From Stenocarpella maydis (lineage: Eukaryota > Ascomycota > Sordariomycetes > Diaporthales > Diaporthaceae), in the NCBI GenBank assembly GCA_002270565.1, contig NQMI01000004.1, positions 62,001 through 126,000 on the forward strand: a stretch of DNA of 64,000 bases, read 5' to 3'. The position numbers and the translations under genes were made by a program. Shown piece by piece: positions 34,537 to 46,799 of this stretch. Under the pieces are notes generated by a model. The model made no database searches. It was not told the origin of the DNA and saw only the letters and a program-made list of their open reading frames with translations. Position 1 is the stretch's first letter. The number at the start of each line of letters is the position of its first letter.

Positions 34537-37500
34537 GGGGGGGGGGGGGCGAGCCGATGCAGGAGAAATCACGTCTTATCAATCGATCACATCCGGTGAG
34601 GAGGTGGTCGACGGAGGCCACTACACTGATCTGTTGCTTATACTCGAGATGTGGACGTCCGAGGGTTTTTTTCTGTAAGATGCAGCCAGGCAGATGTCGG
34701 CTCTTGCAGCCGTGCCACATGTATATCAGATAGATACCCTTTTCCTCGTTCTTGCCGGACAGGCGTTGTGAACCAGGAACCACTGGGAGGAGTTTAGGAA
34801 TTATGATACTGACGAGGACGTCTTTAATGAATTCAGGATGGGGCACTGCCTAATAAAAAACTAGTCTTGCACTGTCCAGGCTTTTCTGGTATCTTGGGGC
34901 ACCGTTCCGACATCCAGCAAGTAGCCCGTTCGTTATGAAGCGGATTTGGGGGGGGGGGCGCATCGTGAACATTTGACGATCATCATTATCTTTTATCTAC
35001 GTGAGTGAGACTTGAATTTGTCCGCGAAGTGCCCCTTACCCTGGGACAATGCCGTATCACTTATTTCCGATGATGATGCATGCCCATTTCTGTCTGGCAT
35101 AGAAGCTACCTCACCATGGCCGGGTACATGAGCGTCCCGGGAAAGCTGATTCAATCCGCTGATGGAACGAAGTTTCCGAGGCGGTCCAGGATTTGGAAGT
35201 GGAGCAGTGTTGAGAGGATCGGGAGTGTATCATGCCCGCGAGACAATGTCTATGAACAGCGAGGGCTTCGTATTCCAGGGATTTTGGCAGCATAGAAATT
35301 TCCAGATGTCCGGACGACATGGCCCTGGCAGACGCGAAGGTGAGGTCAAGACAAGACAACAACCAAGAGAAGGCCCCAACACGAGCGAGCCCCATGGTCG
35401 GTGCCCTGTCCGCTCCCGTCCCCGACCAACAAGGGCTCCCAGCCCCAGCCCCCCCCCCAGCCCCGTCAACCGCCCGTTCGGTCGGTTGACCTGTTTCGAG
35501 CGAATGTCCCACTTGGTTTGCTTTGGAGGGTGGGTATTCTGCGTCGCATACGCTAGTGTTACTGAGGAGGGTCGATCAGACTCTCCTCCTCCCGGCCAGG
35601 TATCCAACTCTGGCCGAGGCGGGCTGGCGAGCCTGACGTCCACCGTGCAGGGGGAATGGGCTGTGTCGCCGAGCAAGATCTGGCCGATCCATTCCTGAGA
35701 GTTGCCAGTGCCACAGAGCCTCATCGTCCAGAGTTTTGTATGTACCACAGCCCAGTGGCGTGGTCTAACACCAGGCCACAAGGTCAGACTCGGTCATCCA
35801 GTTCTGGCCCGTGATCATTCCTCTGCCTCTGTTGACATGCCGATGGCGTTGCTACTTCTCCCCTGCGCCTCCCAGAGACCCCGTCCGCGAGGAGGTGCCC
35901 TGGGCGTGTGGAATGGACCGTGGTCTGCGTTGTGAAGGCCTACGCAAAAGTCTGAATTGTTGCGAGCAAAGAGCAAAACCCAAGGGTCCAGTGACGTCAC
36001 GGGCGCCTGACAGGACCTGCCCGGCTCCCCGGTGTTTTGGCAGGCAGTATTGTGAGCTGACTGGGTACCTGACGAGCAGACGAGGTAGACTGCACTGCCT
36101 GACTTATACAGGAGTTCGGCTTGCTGCGCTAGGGCAGGATACAGCAGGGAGACCCGATGTACTTTTTTTCGGTTTTTTTCGGGGGGTTTTTTTTTTTCTT
36201 CTAACATGCCAGACTTCGAGGTGGTGCCTGTTCGGAGAGGAGGATACCGTGTCCGGGGCGGTGTTTCCCCCCCTGTGTCTCTGTTCCTTTTCCTTTTCCC
36301 TGCTCTCGTCGTCGGATCAGCAAGATCAGCATCAGAGCCGACCGCGCAGCGGCGTCATCCATCCCGCCTGTCCGCTGCCCGACTGGCCGGAAGGGCTGAT
36401 AGGTTTTGGCCTGCGACGAATCGATGGCGCTCCGTGCTGATCAGAACCAGAAGGGAGCATTTACCCCCTTACCTTGTATAGTAGAAACCTTGGGAGACCG
36501 TGTAGGCTAGCCACTACGGCTCAACCGGATGTTACCTGCTTGCCTGGTATGTAGTGTGTAGTATGTACTCCCAGGCAGGATTTCTTAGTATCCGGGCCTA
36601 GCTGTTAACACCACCAGAACCCTTCAGTTTCAACAACACCTTACATAAAAACCACAGAGCGTGTGCTATGATTTATTAATACGATAGTATTCAGAATTAA
36701 ATAAGGAGTCTAATGATATATTTTCTTTTTCTCTCTCTCTTTTTTTTTTTTAAAAAAAAATAAAACTCTGAAATACCTTATTTGAGTAGTATATGGAATG
36801 GGAGGTTGGGGTATGTAGAATCTCACCTTAGCTGTGGCCGGGGATGACAGGCAGTGTACATGTGATCGGTATTATGCGTGGGCTTCTCGGGTGAGCAAAC
36901 GAGTAACTCATTCCGGTGCACGTCGGCCGTCGGCCGCCACTTCCAGCATGCGGCGTGGCCAGATGGTCGTCCAAGGCATCCGTCCAAGTCACAGCCACGC
37001 TTCAGGGGATGTGAGCGCCCGGCGCGCGTCCTGCCACGCCTCGAAGACAAGCTCCAGCCAGCCATCGAGCCAACCAGCTCAGGGTCGCCAGGGACGTCTG
37101 CCTTTCGGGGACCGGGAAGTCACCAGAGAGGTAGCGTAAGAAAAAAAAAAAAAGGATGACGACGGTATTATTTCTGGCGGTCCAACGGGGAGAGCAGAAA
37201 AGAGGCGCGCTACTGCAGCTACTTTAAACTCTCCAGCCCCACCTGGGCAGGAGGAGGGCGGCGACGACGACGAGGGGCGCTGGCGCGGCGGCGCGGCGGG
37301 CTTGGGATCGCACTCCAACGGTCAGACACCCGCGTTTAGCCAGCCTGTCGGCCTGGCCTCTCGTGACATGGACCGCGCTGCGACCCTTCCCTCCGCTGAC
37401 GCCGGCTCCTGGTGAGATGTGCGGCTGCAGCTGCATGCTTACTGGGAGGAGAATGCCGTGGCAAGGTCGTTGCAAGCCTTCCGGATGGAAACAGGTCAGC

Positions 37501-40500
37501 AGGCAACTCTCGTATGCTTGATTACGTTGAAAGTGGCCAAGATTTGCCCAGTTCGTCAGGGAGGCTGCGTGATCGATAGAATTTTGGCCACCAAGCTACG
37601 TAGTGTAGTACGCGCCAGTGCCGATGTGAATAATCTCGCATCTAAACCAAGATCAGCCAATTCAATGACTCCCCAGATCCGGCGGCCCAGTTCACTGGCT
37701 CGGCTTTCTGCCCTTGGTGCTGTGGGCACTCTCTGCCTGGCCAACCTGCCAACCTGACGCAGACTGGGGAGGGGAACTCAATCCCGGACTGACGTGGTGG
37801 TGGTGGTAGTGGTGTTGCAAGAGACAGCCGGGCCCCCTGCCCGCCCGGCGTCACGATGGGGCAAGGAGGCAGGCTTCCCTCCGTCTGCAGCGGGTGACTC
37901 GCCCCTTGCCCCTCTCGGCTGCACAAAGGGTTGCCTGGCAGATTCTATCCAGGCAGCTAGGCCCTGGTGTGTCTTGCGTGATCGTCTTCACGTTGGAATA
38001 TGGCCCGAGGGGCAGGATAAAAAAGAAGGAAAATTCTAACGGTCTTAGATCTGCAATGTACCGGACCCGCGGCTCCACCAAAAAGGTCTAGAATTGGTCT
38101 GAATGGGTTTGACGGCTTCAGTAACCAGTCTCCAGGCTTCCCTGGCCTTACCTGTGCCCTCGAGACGCAGCGACTCCTCATCCGCGCTGCGGCCGGACAA
38201 GTTGTAACCAACCACACCTGCCACGCCTCGCAGAAGGCAGAGGCGAGAGGGGCCGCGTATCAGATAACCCCACACTGAATCCGTGGAGTGTCCAGTTCGC
38301 CATTCGCTGTCATGCAGCGACTGGAACGCAGTCGCGCTTGGAACCGCGGGGCGACGGGGTGATGTCGGGGCCCACCTGCTTATTCCACACGGCGCCGAAT
38401 GGCTGCACACATATGCAGGTCGTTGTCTTCATGCAGGTGGGAAGGGCGGAAAGAGAGGGGGGGGGGAAAAACCATGGCCCGGGAACTCTTGACAGGTGCG
38501 CGGCAGGGTTTGAGCCGATCGAGGAGTTGAGATACCCGTCTCAATCAGTAGACGACGAAGGCCTACGAAGTACCTGGCCTCGCCTGAAGCAGAAAGCAGA
38601 GCCTACTGCATTCAGGAATCCGATCCCGGGGGGGCGAATCGACAGCATCTCGTGTGATGTTAGGCGCCATGCCACAGAGCGATCAAAAGACGGCAGCACG
38701 GATGCGCCGTGTGATTGGACCTCTATTGCAATCCCGAGTCTGGCAGACGCATTCGGGACGGGACTTCGTGGCTCCCAAAGATCTTGCCCGAGATCTGCCC
38801 CAGTGGAAAACCGCTTTGGAGTGGGTGGGTATCTATCAAAACCACCGTTCCGGGTTCGGTACCAGCGTCCGGGGGGGTTGGTTTGCATTCTGATTGCACG
38901 CATGAAAATATGGACGACTCAATCGCGACTCGCTGTCCGGTGATGTGAATCCGGACAGCTGTGGCCATGGGTTCCAGAAAGCTTATGGGCAGACAACCTG
39001 TGGACGCGAAGCTCGGGTTCTGGCCTCGGTCGAGTGGGACGGCACACTAGGCAAAAGGTACTGAAAGTTTGCCGATGCGGACGCAATCCACCGATTCCTG
39101 GGCATCGTCCGGCAGTCTAGGACCGTGCATATGGCGGTTGAGGAAGCCAGGAGACCCTCGGGAGGGCTCAGCCCAGGCGAGGTTTTGGAGGCGCCTCGTG
39201 AGCTTCACGCCCGGGTTGCGGTGAGGCGGGCAAGGAGAAAGGCGGTGGAAGGTGAGAGGCAGTCTGGCGCCTGAGGGCCAGGCCCCGCACTGACAGTCGT
39301 CGGGCCCATCGGGCATGGAAGGCCGGCATGACTATGTACAAGTTCTCGCGAGGGGTGCTCCAGTTCTTGTGCCTGCACCGCCTTGCTCGCGTCTGCCCTG
39401 CCGTTGACTTTTGGGCTGGCTGCCTGGTAGGCACGTGTGTGTCAGGAAGTGAGGGGCTACAAGGAAGAGCTGGTACTAGTCGGCACCCGCGACCCTGACC
39501 AGTCTGCCAGTCTGCCAGTCAAACGGCTCAAGCTCGGCGGTTGTGCTAAGAGACCTGGTTTCTTGCTGCGCGGAAAATCTCTGATGTGGGTGGGGAGACC
39601 AAGCCACGCCTCGACGAACGGCTCAAAAAGAGCAGACACTCTCTTTGGATGATTCTCGCAGTGAGGATCGGCAGGTTGAGACGGGCCGTTTTTCTTCTGT
39701 GGGCAGCTCGTGATTCGATCTAGGTTCCGCTTGGCCCGTCATCTTGACAAGGTAGCAGGAGTGCGTGGTTGCTAGGATTGGCGCGTGTGCCTGGCGGCCA
39801 GGTTCGACCTGTTCTTTGTTCGCAAGTTATTTCAGGCACGTACTTCCAGCGTTCCGTCCGGAGCCCTGGCTCCATGAGGTCCGCATCTGGCCCAACGCGG
39901 AGGAGGCCAGCATGCAGCAACCGACCCTTGGAGATGCTTGGAGCTGCGTTGAGTGGTGTCTCCTCATTAACTATGTACTACGTACAAGTGAATGAGACTC
40001 GTGGTCGACGCGGGTGTGTGCCACAAGTGGAATAGACGACGTCCGGAAATGGATGCTGGCGTCAAAACGATGATGGCGAGGGCAGGCCGGAATTACGGCT
40101 TGGCTCAAAAATTCCGATAGGTTGGTACACCGAATTTCGTCTGATGGGTTCATTTGTTTCCTGACGTTTTCTTCCCTCTCAGCTGCACTCCGGAGTCTCC
40201 AAATGCGAAGCTGACTCGTGTCGGAGGTTCACCGTTCGCTTTGAACTTGTACAGCCAATTCGCAGGGGTACCCAACTCCCCCGAGCGAGTCCGCCCCCAC
40301 GGGATGAACCAGAAAGGTAGGTAATTTGTCCGTGGCAGCCACAGGTGACGGGCGCATGATGAACACAAGGTGATCAATTCATGGCAACCATACTGCCTTT
40401 CGCTACGGTGCCGAGTCCCAGCCCGGATTTACATGGTATTACGTGGACTCTGGCATCATGACCTCGGTCGTGCTTGCTTCGTGCAATGGGCTTTTGTGCG

Positions 40501-41907
40501 TGTGAATGTGCGGAGACCACCAGTATCGCAGCCCTGGGCCTTGTCTGGGTTTCGTCAGTAGTTCCTGTCAGGGCGCCGACTGTCACAGCCTTGCCAGCCT
40601 CCCCTGACACTGGGGTAGGCTCGGCAGGCTACGTTTCTGGGTGACAGACGGTGGTATCCGTTGCGGGCTGATTCAGACGTTCCTGCAGCCCAGCGGCAAA
40701 GGCGAGTGACTGTCGACTCTGAGACGTCTGCGGTTGCCCATAGATTGGTGGCTGGCGGCGTGGGTGTGCGTGTGGTGTGTTGCTCTTGTGTGCCTTTGTC
40801 CATGCCAGGGCGATGGAAGCCAGGCCGGCAAGCCAGGACGGCAAGCCAGGATGCTGCTGAGTGCAAGAGGTACGGGATCAAGCATTGATGCAGTCTCTGT
40901 GTTGTTAATAAGGCGTGAAATAGCCTTGCTGGGTTCCTGGCTCGTCGTGAGAGATCCAAGGGAAGCCATTCTTGTTCCAGAATTCCCGGGGTTGCCATGG
41001 AAGCAGTTTGATTACTGGCGGCGTCCCTGATGAAATTGCAAATAGATTGTCCTGCCCGTCGAGCCGCCGTTGATGAGACCCTGATTTTTACGAGCGTCTC
41101 GTAGTGTAAGAGTGGAACAAGAATAAACTCATCCACCCACAATCGCATTCTTGTTTTTTCTTATCAGTCTGTCGGACGGGGACGATGATGGCACGAGAGA
41201 AATTTTCATGCATCAGCCGGTACACTACAAATGGGTAGTGGTGGCAGGCCATCATGGCCAGGATGACCATAGTACTCGCGCACTGTCGGGGAGCCTGGAG
41301 CTGGCTTGTGGTCGATGATTCAATGGTTGCACCGGCTTCATGCAGCTCGAGTGTGTAGCAGATGGATCCGTGATCGAGGGCCACCCAACGTCAACCTTGG
41401 ACACACAGCCGTCGCCGCCGCCGTCCGCCATAGAGCAGCCGACGGTTCCGCGGCCAGCACAGGCATTTTGAGACAACATGAGCCAGGATCAAGCAGCTGG
41501 CACCCCCGCCAACGTAGTGTACAAGGTGAAAGTTGATGGATGATGACTCTTCCACCTCGTGCAGCCCACGTACATATTGCCCAGAATGCCAGAATGCCAG
41601 AATGCATGATACAGTCACAGGACGCTTCGGTTTGCCTGGAGCCAATCAAGCAGGGGCTGGATCTGGAGTAGAGTGAGCTGGGAGCCAAAGGGTGGATGTC
41701 CCAGACGGGAGCGCGATTATTGGTCCGACAGGCGGTGAGGTTGACGTCGCATTCCCTGCCTGGAGAGAATCGAGCGACGACGACGTTGCGCGCTGTGTGG
41801 GCAGGTGGGCTGCAATTGGGTGCCGAGTGGGCTTCATGAGAAAGGGCCCATCTGGTGCCGCGGCTGGATCTTGAACCCTGCGTGGCTTTTGGTTGTCTGG
41901 CAGAGGA

Positions 41908-41938
41908 GAGGAGGAGGAGGAGGAGGAGGAGGAGGAGG
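41908..41938. repeat. GAG trinucleotide microsatellite
   Basis: About ten GAG repeats in non-coding sequence. Confidence 0.9.
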
Positions 41939-43348
41939 CACCTAGGGCTGGGACCAGGGGTCATGACTGGGATCAAGGAGGACCAGGATTCAGGACAGGG
42001 CGGTGGGCGCTTCCGTCACGATCTCCTGGTGACCTGTGCTTCGGCAGCCCGAGTGGCCGTTTTCCCTGACAAGAAGCCAGCTTGTGGCCAGAGCCCCAAG
42101 CTCTATCCACATGCACCACAGCACAGGGCCCAGATGAGAGTGTGCCCTGTGCACTAAGTAGGTACATAGTGTACTGTGTATGTGTAGGACGCTAGATCAC
42201 ACACTTTCCGCCTCGCGCAGTCCTTTTTCTCCTGGCCAAGACTACCTTCGCGCTCAAGCTACACAGGACATGCGGCAGTCGAGAAAGGGAAAAAAACCGA
42301 ATAAGCTACGCACCTATTTCTGCTAGTCAGGCAAGCAATCGCATCTCAACAACAATGGCTGGACCCAAGATCAACACAACAACCCAGGAACGGAGCTGGC
42401 AGGGAGGAGGGACCAAGAAAAGAAAAGACGCTGGCCGGCTCGCATGGCACTCCACATTCTGTGGCCGGCGGTTTCCCTGGCATTCCCACTCGCATTCATT
42501 CCACCAGCCCGCTCGCAGTCCCCACTGCCCGGGGGATGCCCTTGGCCTTTTTCCCAGATTAGCAAATTTTGCCTGGCGAAGCCCTGCGAAAGCAACGAAG
42601 CTCTCTCTGCTGGGCTTTGTTGCTCGAGGCGGAGGAGATGGCCCTGTGTGGAATCCCAGGTGGTTCCAAAACTTGGCCGCTTTCGGTGGGTTTTTTTTCG
42701 ACACGAGAATAGTGTACGGAGCAACAGCCGTGATGTGTGAGAGGCAGGATGGCCCGGATGGGTTGAAGGCAAATGTTTGAATGGTGACACAAGTACATCG
42801 TACAAGTAAGTGCCCATCCGTTTGTACTCTCCCACTCCACGTTCTGTATCCGGACGGACATGTACACAAACACAAACTGAGATGGATACACCACCACCAA
42901 CACGGGTGCTTTATTGATTAAAGCAGACTAACAGCCCAGGTGACTTCAACTGCTCCAAAAGGGCAACCTTTTTTTCTTGCTTTCTTATTATCTTTTTCTT
43001 TTTTTGGCTCTTAGCTGCAGTGGCCCATAAATCTGCACAGGGTTTCCATAACCTACCTGCCTACCTGCTACCTCGTTTCCGGCCGGTGAGGGCATCTTGC
43101 CCCCTCCAGCCTGGCCAAGCTGCCATATGTCCTGATCGACGCCCATTCCTGTCGTATTGTATCGTGTCCGTGTCCGTGTGGTGTCGTGTTGTGTCGTGGC
43201 CCCGGCCTGCTGTCGGGGCTGGGCAACCCAGGTAGGCTGGTGGACGGGCGGGCGTGCTTGGGTTGGTGTCTGAAGTCTGGGTGACTGCGAGTCTGGCCTA
43301 TTCGCGTACCGAGTACACCAGTCAGTGTGTGTCACGGGCTTGGGGTCG

Positions 43349-43418
43349 AGGTTCAGGTTCAGGCTTGGGCCTGGCCTCCAAGTCCAGGTCCAGTCCAGGC
43401 CAGGTCCAGGTCCGGGTG
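43349..43418. repeat. CCAGGT/AGGTTC-rich minisatellite
   Basis: Imperfect, interleaved copies of AGGTTC, CCAGGT and GGCCT form a roughly 70-bp low-complexity block upstream of the cyclin gene. Confidence 0.7.
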
Positions 43419-45761
43419 GGGTGTCGTGGGTGTGTGTGGTCAACGGTGGTGATGGTGGTGGCCCTTGCCCCCCTCAGACACTCGTCATCAACCACCCGCA
43501 CCATTTTTTTGCCTGCTACACTACATGGTAGGTACTATGTATCATGTACCATCACGCCCCGTCGCCTCGCCTCCCCAACCGTCAGACCCTCAATCTCTTT
43601 TTTTCCCACCCCTCCCTTTTCCCTTGTCCCATCCCATCCCATCCCATCCCGCCGCAGCCATATTCCACTCTTCTCATCCGCCCACATCATTACTCCGTTC
43701 ACTGCCCAACACTTACTCTTCTCCCTCCCCAAATCTCCAGCTGCCAACCTCCTCCTCTTCCCCCCTTCGACTTTGACTTGTTCTCCCCAAGCCGAATCCT
43801 CTCACGTCCACCTTCGACCAGCCTCGACCACGGCCAAATTGACTTTTGTGTCGTCCAAGTCAGGGATTCCGGCGCTTACAATCAAATCATCGCTGCCATC
43901 ATCACTGTCTTTTTTTTTGTGTGTTTCGTTCTATTTTGTGCCGACTCAGCAGCAACAGCGGCAGCAGCAACAATCTAGGGTCGGGTGAACCCAAGCAAAG
44001 CCACGGCAGTCAAGTCGAAAACAGTCGAAGGCCAAAACTGCCAATTGCCCGCCCCCCATTCCGACCGACCTTACCGCACCCCCCCCCCAAGAAACCAACC
44101 ATCCCGGTCGGGTTTTCCCTGCAGGGTCGAGTCGGGTGTGGCCCAGCCCATCCCAAGCCCAGCGCATGGTAGGCTAGTCTGTTGCCCAGTGCACGAAAGA
44201 CCACACTCTCAACCAGCAAGCATCCGTCATCCGCTGCTTGCCGCACCTGCACCGCACTGCTTCTCCCTCGCGTGCTCGCCCCTCGCCCTTGTCGGTACAC
44301 GACTCCTACATCCGACCACGACCTTCAACCCGATCCGTCGCCCTCAGACCAAGACACCTGGGCAACAACAAGACACCAAGCAACCACGCCCTGCCAGACC
44401 TGCAAGTCGGCGGTATCGTTGTTGAATCCTCAAACCTCATCCCTTCCCATCAGTCTTCTGTGTAGCAGCAAGGTCAGTCATGTCGTGATTCCTCGTCCTC
44501 GCGCCCTTTCGTACCGTCATTCATTTCATCTCACTCATATCGCGCCACACCCATTTATTACACATCACCCACATGATTCGTCACACGCACTCATCTCCAT
44601 TCCTGCGTTTGACACGCCAAAGGACCACGGCTGCTGGGTCTACTTCTGCAGGCGCATGTGCTACTTGGTGCTGGGGCAATTTCAGTCCTCGGCACAATTT
44701 GGGCAACGCGGGTCCACACCACCTGTTTGTTTTGGTCCCCCTTCCATCCTCGCTGCAGCGCTCCTGTTGGCCGCAGCCCACTTCCCAAGCACAACCCACC
44801 CTCACCTAGCCATCCCGGCTCGTCTCAACACTGCCCGCTACAAATCTCCCACTCGAGACTCGGCAAGCCCCCATTTCCGGTTCAGCCTTCTCTTCATCTG
44901 GGCTCTGCTCGCGATCGTCGACCCGACTCGTCTCCGACACCTGCACCCGTCGCGACAGAGATCATTGCAAAACTCTCAGGCAACAAGCCCTCCAGAGTTT
45001 TTCGACGGTCTTCTGCTGCCCCTCGAGTCGTGTCTCAAACCCCACCCCTTTCACCCCTTCCATCCCTTCAAACCCGCCTATCCTCTTTCTTCCTTCATCC
45101 TGCGCACCGCACCCCTCGCCCACAACCTTGCGGCCTGCCTTCCTCCGGCCACACAACCCCCGTCAAACCTTCTGCTTGACGCATACCGCCACCCAAGTTT
45201 CTTGTGTGTCAGACACCAAGGCACGGACTGATCACTATTTGTTTCCGTGTTTGACCTCGGGCGGACAGACCTACTGACTCTCGAATTCATTTTTCAGACG
45301 TGCATAGAGTTTCCTGTGCTCATCGCCTTTCACGCCCCTTGACGTTCGCGGCGCCGCTTCCTGATCTCCGGTTGAAGCCTCTACCGATATTGGTCCTCGC
45401 ATCGGATCACCACCGCTTCTAGGCTCCGATTCAATTCGACAGTCTACCTCTGATCTGCGACAGATTCCACGCGTCTATCTCGCAGGGAACCGATTCGATC
45501 AGTAGTCAGTCTCGCGGTTTCGACCTTTTCAACCACGGAAAGGATTCAGCAACTTCATATGGCGCGAGCATCTCAGTAAATCCCTACCACCTCCTTATCG
45601 GCCTCACGACTCTTCAGCCTTGGATTTTTTCGCCGGCCTGCAGTGACTACCTCGCATTGCTACCCTCGACTATCCACGTGCTCGAAGCAGCTCGCTCTCC
45701 TAATCGCCAAAGGTTGCCTCCCTCACCGTACGGTCCCTACCCGCATTCAAGAGCCGTCAAC

Positions 45762-46799
45762 ATGCCTGGCGGCGGCGTCTGTGCTGTCCTCGACTATGAG
45801 GTCGACATGATGGCTGAATACGTTGCCGAGATGGCCATCGAGCTGGTTCTCCCCCAGTCGCCGGTCTCGCCATCCTTCCGGAAGTTCGTCTCGCAGATCC
45901 TGTCTTCCACTCGCCTGCCCCGCGCCACCATCCTTCTTGGCATGAACTACCTTTCCAAGCGAGTCAATGGCCTGAAGGCCATCGGTACCTTCCACCCCAT
46001 CGAGGGGCAGGTCTGGCGCATGTTGACCATCGCCTTGCTCCTCGGCAGCAAGTTCCTCGACGACAACACGTTTCAGAACCGATCCTGGTCCGAGGTCTCT
46101 GGGATTTCGGTCGCCGAGCTGAACAAGCTCGAGGCAGAGTGGCTTGTGGGCATCGGCTGGAACCTCTACGTCAATCTGGAGAGGAGCGAGGACTACAACG
46201 CCTGGTTGGACAATTGGGGCCAGTGGATGGGTCGCAAGAAGATGGCCCAGACCCTGGCTAGCCGCGAGAGGCTCGCCGCCCTCGTGCCTCCGATTGACAC
46301 CGACTTTACTCGTCCTCGCAACCAGGCCTACACCCTGTGGCACCAGCAGCAGGTTGCTGAATATGAGCGCCTTTCTAGCATGAAGCGTGCTGAGCAACCT
46401 CAGCAGCAAGCAGGATACCGCCCGCAGGAGATTGGTTGGAATCAATACTCTGCCGGTCCGTGGTCGAGTGCTCCTCTTACCCCGCCCGACTCTGGCTACG
46501 GAACCCCCGAGTACCCGACCTCAGCGACTTCCGGTAACGGTCAGTTCTATGGCGACTGGTTCAACCGTGCGTTCGCCAACGACGCTCAGGCTCAGCGGTA
46601 CACTCGACAGAACTCGGCCCACAATATCTACCACAACGGCCGCCACTCCCAGTACCCTGGCTATTACAACTATGGCCAGAACATCTGGGACAACAACATG
46701 GCAGAATGTCCGTGTGCTAACTGCACAGGCCCAGTGGGCATGAAGAACCAGCATTATTTCATGCCAACTGCTGCTTACGGCCAGGCTGTGCTGGGCTGA
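45762..46799 (+). CDS. clg1: Clg1-like cyclin (Pho85-type cyclin family)
   Basis: A cyclin-box protein that should bind a Pho85/Cdk5-type kinase. From the first ATG (45762, MPGGGVCAVLDYEVD) it is 345 aa. The open frame extends upstream to about 45657 without an ATG, so an upstream spliced exon is possible. The cyclin fold is visible from about residue 37 to 140: FRKFVSQILSSTRLPRATIL, YLSKRVNGL, VWRMLTIALLLGSKFLDDNT, WSEVSGISVAELNKLE and WLVGIGWNLYVNLE. The C-terminal 190 residues are Gln/Tyr/Pro-rich, likely disordered, and end with a small Cys cluster (CPCANC). It is intronless as read. The exceptionally long pyrimidine-rich upstream region suggests complex regulation or a long leader; this is inference. 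Confidence 0.9.
   Translation: MPGGGVCAVLDYEVDMMAEYVAEMAIELVLPQSPVSPSFRKFVSQILSSTRLPRATILLGMNYLSKRVNGLKAIGTFHPIEGQVWRMLTIALLLGSKFLDDNTFQNRSWSEVSGISVAELNKLEAEWLVGIGWNLYVNLERSEDYNAWLDNWGQWMGRKKMAQTLASRERLAALVPPIDTDFTRPRNQAYTLWHQQQVAEYERLSSMKRAEQPQQQAGYRPQEIGWNQYSAGPWSSAPLTPPDSGYGTPEYPTSATSGNGQFYGDWFNRAFANDAQAQRYTRQNSAHNIYHNGRHSQYPGYYNYGQNIWDNNMAECPCANCTGPVGMKNQHYFMPTAAYGQAVLG

Larger units (their letters stand above)
34379..45761. other. 11-kb interval without a convincing gene
   Basis: Many overlapping frames occur on both strands, but none shows a protein motif, splice continuity or coding-like composition that I can defend. It contains a 16-N gap (34521-34536), a GAG trinucleotide run (about 41908-41938), a CCAGGT-rich minisatellite (43349-43418) and a CCCAT repeat (about 43626-43650). 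From about 43.5 to 45.7 kb it is strongly C/T-rich, like a long leader or promoter of the cyclin gene. Non-coding RNA genes cannot be excluded. Confidence 0.55.

Noticed and set aside
38338..38943. A 200-codon plus-strand frame in the 11-kb interval
   Set aside because: Residue composition is random-like, there are no splice partners or motifs, and competing frames of similar length occur on both strands.
44182..45231. A 349-codon Pro/Ser/His-rich frame upstream of the cyclin
   Set aside because: The composition simply reflects the C-rich leader DNA, overlapping frames of similar length exist, and no domain or conserved motif is visible.
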